Shown here piece by piece: positions 33,445 to 43,700 of a stretch of DNA of 50,352 nt. The stretch covers positions 91,331 to 141,682 of the forward strand of contig CAMPET010000191.1 in the NCBI GenBank assembly GCA_946803715.1, in the 5' to 3' direction. The notes under the pieces were generated by a model. That model did not search any database, was not told where the DNA came from, and saw nothing but the letters and a program-made list of their open reading frames with translations. Origin of the DNA: Beroe ovata (lineage: Eukaryota > Ctenophora > Nuda > Beroida > Beroidae). Within the stretch, counting starts at the first letter, position 1; each line of letters opens with the position of its first letter. Both the position numbers and the translations under genes were made by a program.

Positions 33445-33817
33445 GTGGTGAAAAAGTGTGTGGGTCTGATTCAATTGACTTTGTATCACTGTCTAAGCGT
33501 CTACAATGTCCAATCATCTGAAGCAGTAGATATGATAGTAATCAGATAAAGAAGATAAATACATGAATAGAATACATTATTTATTAAAATTCAAAAGTTG
33601 CTTAATTATGATGATTTCTTTAATAAATGCCTCCAAATTTCACTTGCACTCAGTAATTTGAAAAGAAACTTTTAGTAAACGGAAACAGATCAAATAAAAT
33701 CTGACAAAGCAACCAAATATTTAAATTCATAAATATTCATTAACAATTTACTGAAAGTGAAGGTTTGTCGATTGATGATAAACCCAGTTGATGAATTTGT
33801 TAACAAATCAATAACGG

Positions 33818-33883
33818 TACGCGTAAATAAGTTTGCAGTGCGCGCGCACTGCAAACCAGCAAACTCATTTACGCGTCTCACAT
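33818..33883. repeat. CpG-rich palindrome
   Basis: GCGTAAATAAGTTTGCAGTG is mirrored by CACTGCAAAC and CTCATTTACGC around a CGCGCG centre, with a small asymmetry on the right arm. Confidence 0.7.
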
Positions 33884-33945
33884 CAATGCATCTGTATGTC
33901 ATGTCAGTGGTCTAGGCGTCTAGCAACGCCGCGCGCAATTCAAGG

Positions 33946-34035
33946 TTGTCGATCGATGATAGAACCTGTCGAGAATTTCGTCGCGCGCGCGCGCAACTTC
34001 GCGGCTTGCATCAGCGGTCTGGCATCGCCCGACAA
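33946..34035. mobile_element. TTGTCG-family MITE, copy 1, with 9-bp target duplication
   Basis: It starts TTGTCGATCGATGATAG and ends GGCATCGCCCGACAA, with a CGCGCGCGCG core. AATTCAAGG flanks it exactly (33937-33945 and 34036-34044). It is opposite in orientation to the copy at 4936. Confidence 0.9.
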
Positions 34036-34066
34036 AATTCAAGGCATTAAGGCAACCATGAATTAT

Positions 34067-34141
34067 TGTCGATCGATGATAGAACCTGTCGAGAATTTCG
34101 TCGCGCGCGGCTTGCATCAGCGGTCTGGCATCGCCCGACAA
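34067..34141. mobile_element. TTGTCG-family MITE, copy 2, with 9-bp target duplication
   Basis: Nearly the same sequence as copy 1, lacking about 13 bp of the core. ATGAATTAT flanks it (34058-34066 and 34142-34150). One terminal T is shared with the target repeat. Confidence 0.88.
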
Positions 34142-34464
34142 ATGAATTATTGAATTAAATTATAAAGTTATTTTAGTTAACATTGCAATTGGTTTAAGTC
34201 ATTATAAATTGTTTTACATGTTATATTTTATATGTTGTTACAATTCGCAAGACTGTCTGTTTGATTAGTAGTATAGGATGTTCTTTATATATGGGAACCT
34301 TTGAAAAAAGTTACTGAAGAAGTATTGTTGAAAATTAACATAAACCTAAAATGAACTTAAAAACTTTATTTTATGTTATGTGTTAATTTCTCAAGAATGC
34401 TACTGAATATTTGAGTTGATCTTCTGTCAAAATCATTCTATTCTATTCAATAGTATATCATATC

Positions 34465-36305
34465 TTTGAGATGATTCAATGATGTCATGATGAGTACAAG
34501 TGAACGAAACTCAAGAGGTATGACACATTGATAATAAACTGAACCTTACACACCCCACTAATCAACTGTCAGTTTCGGGTCAAAACTTATTTTAGCTAAA
34601 ATTTCATCTTCAGGATCTTCATAAGAACGCCCATTGCACATCTTCCTCAAATTTGATTGTAATAAGTAGTGTTGATAAGTTTAGTAGTAGTAGTAAACTT
34701 TTTTTTATTCAGATGTCTTGTGTTAGGTTCAGATTTTGTAGCTCTTGGAGTTTGATTTTGGTGAAATTTAATTTTATTTGAATTTTGCTTGTTACAGTAT
34801 TTCGCTTGTTACAGTAGCCCAGCCATAGTCAGTATGCAACATCCGAGTGGACAAAGTTTCTCAATGGTCTTTGGTAGTTCTAAGTGTCCTTAATCAAAGT
34901 AGTTAACTGCCGTTTGCTGATTCGACGTCATGAGGGGTGTTAGGGACAGGCCCATTTTAAGCGCAATGCGCACAAATGCAAATGTTCATATCTCAGCTTC
35001 TTAAGGTCACAGGAAGATAAATTATGGCTCAAAAGAAGCGCAATGGACATCTTTATATGAGTGCGTACAGTAACTCCAAGCTCCAAACCCTTTACTTTTT
35101 GAGATATAAGCAAAAAACCGATTTCGGGCACCTGATATTTCTGTGTCACATGATATATTGGCTTCTGAAGGGAGGCAAATAATAGCTTAAAAGAAGCGCA
35201 ATGGCTATGTTTATATTAATGTTGACTTAACTAGGTATAAGCTCCGAACCGTTTACTTTGGGAGTTGTGATAAAAACCCATTTTTTGGCTCCAGCGGGCA
35301 TCAATATTACTCTATTGGAGCATCATAATTCGGCTTCTAAAGGTACCAGGAAGGCAAATTATAGCTTAAAAGAAGCGCAAACTTTACATAAGTGCTCACA
35401 TAACTATAAGCTCCAGTGGACATCAATACAACCCCATTGGAACACCAACTTTTGGATTTTGAGGGTCATAGAGGAGCAACCGCCGTGCCTATATCTTCAC
35501 TTACTGTTTTCTGGTGCCAAAAAGGGTTTTTTGGTCATAATTCGAAAGGTTTTGAAGCTTATTGTTGCGTGTAAGCTAATCTGAACATATTAACAAGAAA
35601 CGAAAGGTATCTGGAAGGTACCTATCATCATTTCTCATGCAATGTGAGTTGCTCTGTAGGAAAAATGGGTTTTTTATCACAACTCGCAAAGTAAACGGTT
35701 TGGAGCTTATAGTTATGTCAACACTAATATAAACATGGCCATTGCGCTTCTATTAAGCTATAATTTGCCTCCCTTCAGAAGCCGATATATCATGCGGCAC
35801 AGAAATATCAGAACCGCGGGTGCCCAAAATCGGTTTTTTGCTTATATCTCAAAAATTGAAGGGTTTGGAGCTTAGAGTTGCAGTGCACACTCATATAAAC
35901 ATGTCCATTGCACTTCTTTTAATTTATCTTCTTGTGACCTTAAGAAGCTGAGATATGAACATTTGCGTTTGTGCGCATTGCACTATAAATGGGCGTGGCC
36001 CTAGCACCCCCCAGGACGTCGATTCATCAAACAGCAGTTAACTACTTTGATTAAAGACACTAGGAACTACCAAAAACGGTTGAGAAACTTCTCCACTCAG
36101 ATGTTGCATACTGCCTATGGCTGGGCTACAGGAATATGTTGCAGGATGATGTGCATTCTCACGAAGATCCTGAAAATGGAGTTTTAATTCCAAAACTGTC
36201 AGTTGATTAGTGGGATGTGTAAGGTTCGATTTATGATACATGTGTCATACCTCTTGAGTTTCATTCCCTTGTTCTCATCATGACATCATCAAATAATCTC
36301 ATAGA
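34465..36305. repeat. 1.8-kb imperfect palindrome built of tandem units
   Basis: The left arm (about 34465-35285) is mirrored by the right arm (about 35663-36305). Both contain AACTCAAGAGGTATGACACA, CCCACTAATCAACTG, TAATCAAAGTAGTTAACTGC and GAAGCGCAATGG-type blocks. The left arm has about 150 bp extra (about 34640-34795). The arms contain diverged tandem units of about 180 bp, each with GCTTAAAAGAAGCGCAATGG. A further unit lies in the central spacer (about 35330-35420). The right end stops about 45 bp before the NTAQ1 ATG. It is probably a foldback-type element. Confidence 0.8.
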
Positions 36306-36348
36306 TGTCAATTGAATCAATTGAATTGATTTGTTTTAATCATAGATT

Positions 36349-37014
36349 ATGATTGCAACTGGGTTTACAGGGAAGTTTGGGGATCATTTGGCTTCAGATG
36401 ATCACATTTCTCAAATGGCCGTTGATTTGATTTATTCTCAAGACTTTCTTTATACTAGCTGTTACTGTGAAGAAAACATATACAAATTCATCCAGAAAAT
36501 TCAACATGATGATAATGAGGTTTATGCTGTATTTATTTCCAATCCTTCCAAACAATGTGCTATATGGTGCCAAAAGAAATCTGAAACCCCTGTTATGCCA
36601 GTAATATGGGATTATCATGTTATTGCTATTGAGAGAAGAAAGGGCTCAGGGAATGTTCTAGTTTTTGACTTTGATTCAACTTTATCATTTCCATGTCCAT
36701 TTGTATCATATGTTAATCAGTGCTTTTGTCCAAAAATTTCTGGTATCAACATATTTTATCTCTCTTTTGCGAAAGAGTCTGGACATTTCTTCCGAGTTGT
36801 GCAAGGGCCTGACTACTTAAAAAACTTTTCATCAGACCGGTCCCACATGATTGATCAAAGAACAGGGAAATGGCTGAGTCCTCCTCCAACTTATGATCCT
36901 ATATTCAATCCAGACCTTGGTCATAATCTGAAAGACTTTCTTAGCTTTGGAGAAAATAACTTGCCTGGTCATTGGGTAGATCTGAATGTTTTTTTAAAAT
37001 TTTTTGAATCATAG
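36349..37014 (+). CDS. NTAQ1: Protein N-terminal glutamine amidohydrolase
   Basis: An intronless 221-residue frame. The enzyme converts N-terminal Gln to Glu, feeding the Arg/N-degron pathway of ubiquitin-dependent proteolysis, in cytosol and nucleus. Diagnostic motifs are SCYCEENIYKF (candidate catalytic Cys38 or Cys40), WDYHV with His90, FDFDSTL with the catalytic Asp (107 or 109), and YLKNFSSDRSHM. Length is near the family norm of about 205. The N-terminal 30 residues are unlike those I know. A strong acceptor-like tract (TTTGTTTTAATCATAG) ends 3 bp before the ATG. It is followed 120 bp later by the AFG3L2-like frame on the same strand. Confidence 0.93.
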   Translation: MIATGFTGKFGDHLASDDHISQMAVDLIYSQDFLYTSCYCEENIYKFIQKIQHDDNEVYAVFISNPSKQCAIWCQKKSETPVMPVIWDYHVIAIERRKGSGNVLVFDFDSTLSFPCPFVSYVNQCFCPKISGINIFYLSFAKESGHFFRVVQGPDYLKNFSSDRSHMIDQRTGKWLSPPPTYDPIFNPDLGHNLKDFLSFGENNLPGHWVDLNVFLKFFES

Positions 37015-37134
37015 CCTTTTTCACTTACCTTTCTTGGTGATAGTTTGAAGTGTTGATAGTTTATACAGAAGTGTGATTATTGTTTGTGATGATGATTTTG
37101 AAAAAGTAAATCCTACCTTTTGTGAGGGTGTATA

Positions 37135-39435
37135 ATGCATAACCTACCCAGTTTTGATTCCAGGTTGGACATGTATAGACTGAAACCACTGCAACATAAT
37201 CTGTATCAGCGATCAAAACTTCTAAGTTCTATCCAGACTTGTCACTTCCATAATTCGGATTCAGAATGTTTGATGAACAAAAGCAAAAGTTCTGAAAAAA
37301 TTGGACCTTATTTTCTTAAACATAGCAGAAGAATACAATATTATGATATTATGGAGAAGTTTCCAGTCATTTTAGGTAACAAGAGTCCATCTGAATCACT
37401 CAATGAGTTCATCAAAAAGATCAAAAATGAGAGGGAAAAATCATCAGATAGGGAAAGCAAGAATGACCCCAATGAGCCAAAGAAGCCCATGATAGATAAC
37501 ACTGCTCTCATTGCAATCACATTAGGAGCAGCTATGCTATGGCACTTGATGCCTAGTGCAAAAGATGAGTTAACAGTAAATGAGTTTATCAAAGACTATG
37601 TGGCAACCAGAAGAGTCAAGGAGATTGAACTTTTCACTCCTAGTAACAGTAAAATTTCTTATGCAAAGGCTAAAATTCATAATCAAGAGGGAGATGTTAT
37701 GATAAATGTTGGCAATCCTAATTCATTTGACAATCAACTCGACAGAGCTTTTGTTACTTATGGTTATCAGCACCATGAAAAGCCTACTATACGATATTCA
37801 GATTCAATTAGTCTAAGTCATCTAGTTTATAGTTCATTACCAACAATACTGATGATAGGATTAGCTATTTATATGTTCAGACGGGCAAGTGCCAGTATGT
37901 CAAGAGGAATGCCAGGAATGCCTGGAATGCCTGGTCGTCAACAAACCCACAAACACTATGAGAAAAGTGTTGCCACGAAAGTTAATTTCAATGATGTGGC
38001 CGGGTGTGAAGAAGCAAAAATCGAAATCATGGAGTTTGTGAATTTCTTGAAAAACCCCGAAAATTATCATAAGCTTGGTGCGAAGATTCCAAGAGGTGCA
38101 ATCCTACAAGGACCTCCAGGCACAGGTAAGACTTTGCTTGCTAAAGCTACTGCTGGTGAAGCTGATGTACCTTTCCTTTCCATATCTGGTTCGGAATTCA
38201 TGGAAATGTTTGTTGGTGTGGGTGCAAATAGGGTGCGAGAACTTTTCAAAGATGCTAGGAGCCAGGCTCCTTGTATAATATTCATAGATGAGCTTGATGC
38301 AATAGGTGGTAAGAGATCTAGCAGCCCTATGTCCGGTGGACACGATGAGCGTGCTGTAACACTCAATCAACTACTGGTAGAAATGGACGGGTTCAGTTCA
38401 GATACAGCTGACATTGTTGTTCTCGCTGGAACCAACCGAGAAGACACATTGGATCCGGCACTTACACGTCCTGGACGATTTGATAGACAAATCTTTGTTG
38501 GGGCACCTGACATCAAGGGGAGAGTTTCTATATTCATGGTACACTTGAAACCGCTGAAGACTGAGTTAGAACTTTTACCACTAGCCAAGAAAATGGCTAC
38601 CCTGACTCCTGGATTTACCGGTGCTGATATTGCCAATGTGTGTAATGAGGCAGCATTGATTGCTGCTCGGCACAATTGCTCTAGTGTTCTCCAAGAACAT
38701 TTTGAGCAAGCTATTGAGAGAGTTGTTGGTGGATTGGAGAAGAAATCACGTGTTCTCTCTCCTGAAGAGAGGAGGATAGTTGCTTACCATGAGGCAGGCC
38801 ATGCTCTGTCAGGCTGGTTCCTTGAACATGCTAATCCCCTCTTGAAAGTAAGCATAATCCCCCGGGGGAAAGGAGCTCTTGGGTATGCTATGTATCTCCC
38901 GAAGGAGCTTCATCTCCACAATGGGGATCAGCTCCTGGATATGATTTGCATGGCTCTTGGGGGGAGGTGTAGTGAGGAAATATTCTTCAACAGGGTTACA
39001 ACCGGGGCAGGAGATGACCTCCAGAAAGTTACCAAGTGGGTCTATGGTATGATTCTGCAGTATGGTATGAATTCGAATGTTGGAAATCTTTCATTCGATC
39101 TTCAGCAGAACCCATACTTAAAACCGTATAGCGAGGAAACTGGAAAAATGATCGATGATGAAGCAAGGAGGTACATCAAAATGGCATATGACAGAACAAT
39201 TGCACTTTTAACCGAACATAAAGATGATGTTGAGAAGATTGCAGAGGAATTGCTGAGGAAAGAAGTTTTGGATAAAGAAGATATGGTCAGGATGTTGGGG
39301 GACAGACCATGGGGAGAAAAGTGTTCGTATGAGGAGTTAGTCGCTGGGACTGGGAGTGAAACTGAAGACGTTTCCGTGCCAGAAGGGCTCAAGGAGTTCA
39401 AAAAATCACTAGAAAAGGAACCGGCTAAGGGATAG
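37135..39435 (+). CDS. AFG3L2: Mitochondrial m-AAA protease, AFG3L2/paraplegin-type (FtsH family)
   Basis: An uninterrupted frame of 766 residues. It is an ATP-driven zinc metalloprotease of the mitochondrial inner membrane that degrades and processes membrane proteins as a hexamer. Layout: basic mitochondrial targeting region; membrane span about 122-142; intermembrane domain; second span about 228-248; AAA module with Walker A GPPGTGKT (326-333) and Walker B IIFIDELDAIG; second region of homology TNRED..RPGRFDR; zinc site HEAGH (552-556). Two spans indicate m-AAA (AFG3L2/SPG7) rather than YME1L. ATG 37171 is an alternative start: it directly follows an acceptor-like TTTTGATTCCAG and gives a more typical presequence (MYRLKPLQHNLYQRSK). 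A PGMPGMPGMPG stretch precedes the AAA domain. Confidence 0.95.
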   Translation: MHNLPSFDSRLDMYRLKPLQHNLYQRSKLLSSIQTCHFHNSDSECLMNKSKSSEKIGPYFLKHSRRIQYYDIMEKFPVILGNKSPSESLNEFIKKIKNEREKSSDRESKNDPNEPKKPMIDNTALIAITLGAAMLWHLMPSAKDELTVNEFIKDYVATRRVKEIELFTPSNSKISYAKAKIHNQEGDVMINVGNPNSFDNQLDRAFVTYGYQHHEKPTIRYSDSISLSHLVYSSLPTILMIGLAIYMFRRASASMSRGMPGMPGMPGRQQTHKHYEKSVATKVNFNDVAGCEEAKIEIMEFVNFLKNPENYHKLGAKIPRGAILQGPPGTGKTLLAKATAGEADVPFLSISGSEFMEMFVGVGANRVRELFKDARSQAPCIIFIDELDAIGGKRSSSPMSGGHDERAVTLNQLLVEMDGFSSDTADIVVLAGTNREDTLDPALTRPGRFDRQIFVGAPDIKGRVSIFMVHLKPLKTELELLPLAKKMATLTPGFTGADIANVCNEAALIAARHNCSSVLQEHFEQAIERVVGGLEKKSRVLSPEERRIVAYHEAGHALSGWFLEHANPLLKVSIIPRGKGALGYAMYLPKELHLHNGDQLLDMICMALGGRCSEEIFFNRVTTGAGDDLQKVTKWVYGMILQYGMNSNVGNLSFDLQQNPYLKPYSEETGKMIDDEARRYIKMAYDRTIALLTEHKDDVEKIAEELLRKEVLDKEDMVRMLGDRPWGEKCSYEELVAGTGSETEDVSVPEGLKEFKKSLEKEPAKG

Positions 39436-39862
39436 AGGGACTTACGGCGGAATAAGTTTCGATGAAAGTTCGGAAGGGGCAGATAACAAGGATTTGATGT
39501 TTATCTACAAGTCAGTCTGTTGGTTTGTCTTTGTTGCAATCTTATTTGAGACCCTCTCCATAGCTCAGGACTGCAATATTTGTGACCCTTTATCTATGAA
39601 TCTGTTCAAGCGATTATCAGATAATATTATTGTCTAATTCCTTTTGCGAAGTATAATAATTTATTTTCAACATTTTTATATACCTACGATTCATTCGTTG
39701 AGATAGACCTCAACTTAATCAGAAATTGTCACAATACTGCCAGTTGTATTGTCAAATATCAGTATGTTTTGCCTTATGTTTCCCTTATGTTTTGCAATGA
39801 GAACGTCATGATACTTATAGAATTTCTCAGGCAAATAGAATGTAAGTGTAAGTATTTTCCGC
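39436..39862. other. Intergenic between AFG3L2-like and ERI-type genes
   Basis: 427 bp of AT-rich sequence, probably the 3' UTR of the upstream gene. An acceptor-like GAATTTCTCAG lies about 30 bp before the next ATG. Confidence 0.5.
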
Positions 39863-40474
39863 ATGGTGACTTACATTTGCGTGTTGGATTTTGAGGCTAC
39901 GTGTTGGGATGGTAGCAAAGAGCATGAAATCATCGAGTTTCCATCCGTTTTAGGGCATTGGAATGAGAACAATGAATTCAAGTTGAATTCAGAAATCCAG
40001 TTATTTGTCAAGCCTTCACGGAACCCTGTCATCTCAGAATTTTGTCACAACCTAACTGGAATAACTCAGGAACAGATTGATGGTGGTATAAGTCTTGAGC
40101 AAGCACTTAAAACTCATCACGAGTGGCTGTCAGATCATGCTGAGAACGCTGAGGAATGTGTGGTGATTGTGACATGTGGACACTGGGATTTAGCTACCAT
40201 GCTGCCCCAAGATATTGCTGCTAATGGGCTGAGTTATCCTAGTCCTGTTTACAGGAGATACGCAAATGTGAAGCAAGTGTATAGTGCGGTAACTGGGACT
40301 AAGAAATCCTTCCCGATGACCCGAATGTTGGATAGATTGAACCTGCCCCTTATCGGCAGGCATCACTCTGGTATTGATGACAGCAGAAATATTTACAGGA
40401 TAGTGGAGAAGCTTATAGAGATAGGAATGCGGAAAAGTGAATTTACGAAGTTTATTATCCATGTCAACAAATAA
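39863..40474 (+). CDS. ERI-type DEDDh 3'-5' exoribonuclease
   Basis: An intronless 203-residue frame consisting almost only of the exonuclease domain. All DEDDh residues are visible: Asp9 and Glu11 in LDFEATCW, Asp109 in CGHWDL, His168 and Asp172 in HHSGIDDSRN. EIIEFPSVL and ITQEQID are typical of the ERI1/ERI2/ERI3 group, which trims histone mRNA ends, 5.8S rRNA or small RNAs. There is no SAP domain as in ERI1 and no zinc finger as in ERI2, so an ERI3-like or minimal form is likely. Confidence 0.9.
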   Translation: MVTYICVLDFEATCWDGSKEHEIIEFPSVLGHWNENNEFKLNSEIQLFVKPSRNPVISEFCHNLTGITQEQIDGGISLEQALKTHHEWLSDHAENAEECVVIVTCGHWDLATMLPQDIAANGLSYPSPVYRRYANVKQVYSAVTGTKKSFPMTRMLDRLNLPLIGRHHSGIDDSRNIYRIVEKLIEIGMRKSEFTKFIIHVNK

Positions 40475-40777
40475 ATGTATAAATGAGTTGAGGGTAGAAA
40501 TGTTCAATTTATACGCATTTTCTCTTTTATAGTTTCGACATTTTATTCAATTTCGGTTCAGATTATTCGGTTCAAGATTAATCTTTTCATCGCATTTATT
40601 TGTTCGTATTTTATTTTTCTGTAATTTGCTGTCTGTAAATCTACTACATGCTTATTACATCTTAATTTTCTCAAAGATTTCTGCTTGACGTGACCATTTC
40701 CTCTGGAAAAAGTTTATCGACTATTGATGCCGAGTAGTCTCATTCAGTGAACGTTACTCATTATTATAGTACAGCAC

Positions 40778-43700
40778 ATGTCAGGAGGTAGAGAACTCTC
40801 TACTGATTCAAGTTCGGGAGATTGGTCCCTTGTGGACCTCCACAATGACCAGGTAAATTTTGTAATCCACTGCCGAAAAATAGAATTATTCTCATATTTC
40901 TTTTGTCTGCTCTGTTTTAATACTTATTTCATCTTTCATTTTTTGTTTGAAACTAGGCTGGAGGGCATATGTTATTTCTCAGAATGAGAGCTCGTTTCCC
41001 ATTCGTTCTGTTGTCCACTTATCTAATTAGTTAAATACATGGCCGTTAGCCGGTACCACATACCTATCATGATACGTACATTTAGCTTTAGTAAGCGATA
41101 TTCCTTTTCTCTCGCTCTAGCATATTGTGCGTGTTCTTGTTTGTTTTTATCTCGTTCATTTTCTTGTTTTGTGTAGTTTTGGTTGTCAATCCAGGAATGA
41201 ATTTATGTAGCTTTTTATTACAGAGAATTGTGACATTTGCTTGTTTGACGTTGGTCTTCAAACAATACTTACATAGTTTTTGTGGCGCTGACATGACTAT
41301 AGGTCTCATAAGTGCAAACGTTGCCATCAGCTGACACAATTGCATCCCAGTCTGTGTTTCATATCGACTTTCGCATTTCGGTTTGGTTATTCGACCTCTA
41401 CCGTAGTTGTATCATCTTGTAGTAAAGCTATGCATGGTTACGTGTGAATTTTTCTCGAAATTTCTAAAATTGAGCATTAAATCCTTATTCTTAGTTGGAG
41501 GGCGCGGGGTAATTATCTCGTTGCCAAAGACGCGCTTTTATCGAGGATTCCTTGCGCGCGTGACGCGCAATGTTTTGGTCTTGCTGTACATCCATTCTTG
41601 AGTAAGGAGTGCGACTGGGCATTCTGTCCCTTCCCGAATGTTCTCACTAGAATTCATTCCATCATGAAGGTACACTGAAAATTATGATTGTAATGTGTAA
41701 TATGTTGCCCAAATTTCAGGTATCTAATGGTTCACAGAGTGATATAGAAATCATCAGTAATCCATCTACTGACAGCGATGTTATGGACCAGGAGGTAATT
41801 GTCTGCAATACTGAAGCAAATGAAGTGGACGTCCGTGATGAAATCACTATAGAGCAAGTCCAGGATGATAGAGAAGTCCAGCTGATTGAACATGAATCAT
41901 ATGATTCACAGCACTGCTTGGGGGATGATGAATTCTTTCAGGAAAAATCTATAGATGGAGAGGGAGTGCCAGGAGAACCGGACAATCCTGTCATGGAGAA
42001 ACCATCGTCTGATTCAGATGATGTGAAGAGCAGGGGAGAGTCCATCGAGCAAGAGAGTACTGAGGGGGAACCAACTGATGGGGAAAATGGATCAGATGTA
42101 ATGATTTCTGATGAGAGTATGAACAGTAAACAGGAGACTCCCGGCACAGAGTCTGAGTTTGTCTCAGAGTCACAGTTAGAGTTCGACGACGAGGAGTACC
42201 TGGCTGAAGTCCTCCGCAGTACGCAGCTCTCTCCTGTGGGAAGTGCCACAGAATCTGAGGGAAGTTTTTCAGATTCTATCGAAGATGAAAAGAACGTAGA
42301 GCAGACAGAGGTCCCCAATCCGATGCAGCCCGGTTGCCACCACGACCAATATACTGATGATCGAGAGATCGTGTTGGAAGTTAACTTGACACTTCTCTCG
42401 TTTACAATAATAGTGGGCGTGTCCGGGATGTCTGGATTCCTGCTCGGTGGTATCTACTCAGCTGTTCTCACCAATAGCATCCCCACAACAACCGACCTCA
42501 CCCAATATCCTGGGGCTATACCGGTGAGTTGCTTCGTCTGATTTCTCTTTGCTGATTTCGTTTTTGTGATCATTGCACTGAATATTGGGTCGACATTTAC
42601 ATTACTGTAAATCTCCCCCAGAATTTCCAGTACAAAGAAGCTGATACGTGTATGAATGATGACTGTGAGAAAAGTCTATCCGATATGGAGAACACAGTGA
42701 GGCGACTCAACGAGTCTGTTTCGGAGTGTGGGAATCATCTAAGTTCTGCTATCCAACACAACCAAGCCCTGGCTAAGATAAATGCTGAGACTGCGAGTTT
42801 CGCCAGCAAGCAATGTGCCATCTCTAGATCCAAGACTGATGCACTGAAATCCAAGTCATCACATCTTCAGTCAGAAGTTGAGTTTCAGAAGCAGAAGATT
42901 CAGAGTGTCAAAAAACAAAGTAAAACAGACAAAGCTTATCATAATGAAGAAGTGAAAGTTCTGCGTCGAGACTTGCGGGATGTGAAGAATGACCTTGTAC
43001 AAACTAGAAAATCTCTGTCCGCTTTGGAAAGTGGTGAAAAGAGTAGTATCTGGAAAGATCTTTATTTCAACACGTTAGCTGATCTTAAGGAGGCTGGAGA
43101 GAAAATATCAGATTTGAAAGATGACTTGGAGGATGAACGAGAAGAGTTGAGTGAAAAGAGAGCTGCACATGCGAAAACCAAGATGCAGTTAGGTAAGGAA
43201 CAAAAATCGAAGAACCATTTCCAATCTCTAGCCAAGAAGAATGGTGAACTCCTGAATTCAATGGAACGGAAATATCTGAGGACGAAAGCTCAGAAATGTG
43301 TTCTGAGCGATAACACGTCCAGCTCTCACCGTGATGTCTCTAGTGAATCCTTCTCCAATGTTACCGAGGTGGAGCGGACACAACCTGCTCTAAGATCGAA
43401 ACAATCTGTCGAATCTAAGCTAATTTCGAAACTTAGTAGTAATCGCCAGCAGATAAGCTCCCTCAGGGAAAGATTTGGAGCACAAGTTAGAGCAATTTCC
43501 GAGCTGGAGCAGGAACGATCGGCACTAGCAAAAACCTTGATGAAGCGGGTTGAGGGCATCACGAAGTCTCCAGCTACCTTAGATATCACTGGTCAGAATG
43601 AGGTCACTGAGCAAAGCGCAGAGCTGGAAGTATTGCAGGATAGGGTTGCAAGGTCGGAATCTGAGCGGCGTAAAGCTATGGTGAAGTTAGACTTAGAGCA

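Larger units (their letters stand above)
33337..34682. repeat. 37-bp perfect inverted repeat pair with shared GATCCTGAAGA motif
   Basis: 33337-33373 (AAACTTATCAACACTACTTA..) is the exact reverse complement of 34646-34682. Beyond the perfect part, both copies reach a GATCCTGAAGA motif some 25 bp further in. They are probably two opposed copies of one retroelement end or one element's inverted termini. Confidence 0.7.

Noticed and set aside
33833-34153. 106-codon open frame across the two TTGTCG MITEs
   Set aside because: Its repeated protein segments are simply the two transposon copies with their own target duplications.
37135-39435. YME1L (i-AAA) identity for the AAA protease
   Set aside because: Two membrane spans and the surrounding sequence fit m-AAA (AFG3L2/paraplegin). 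i-AAA has one span.
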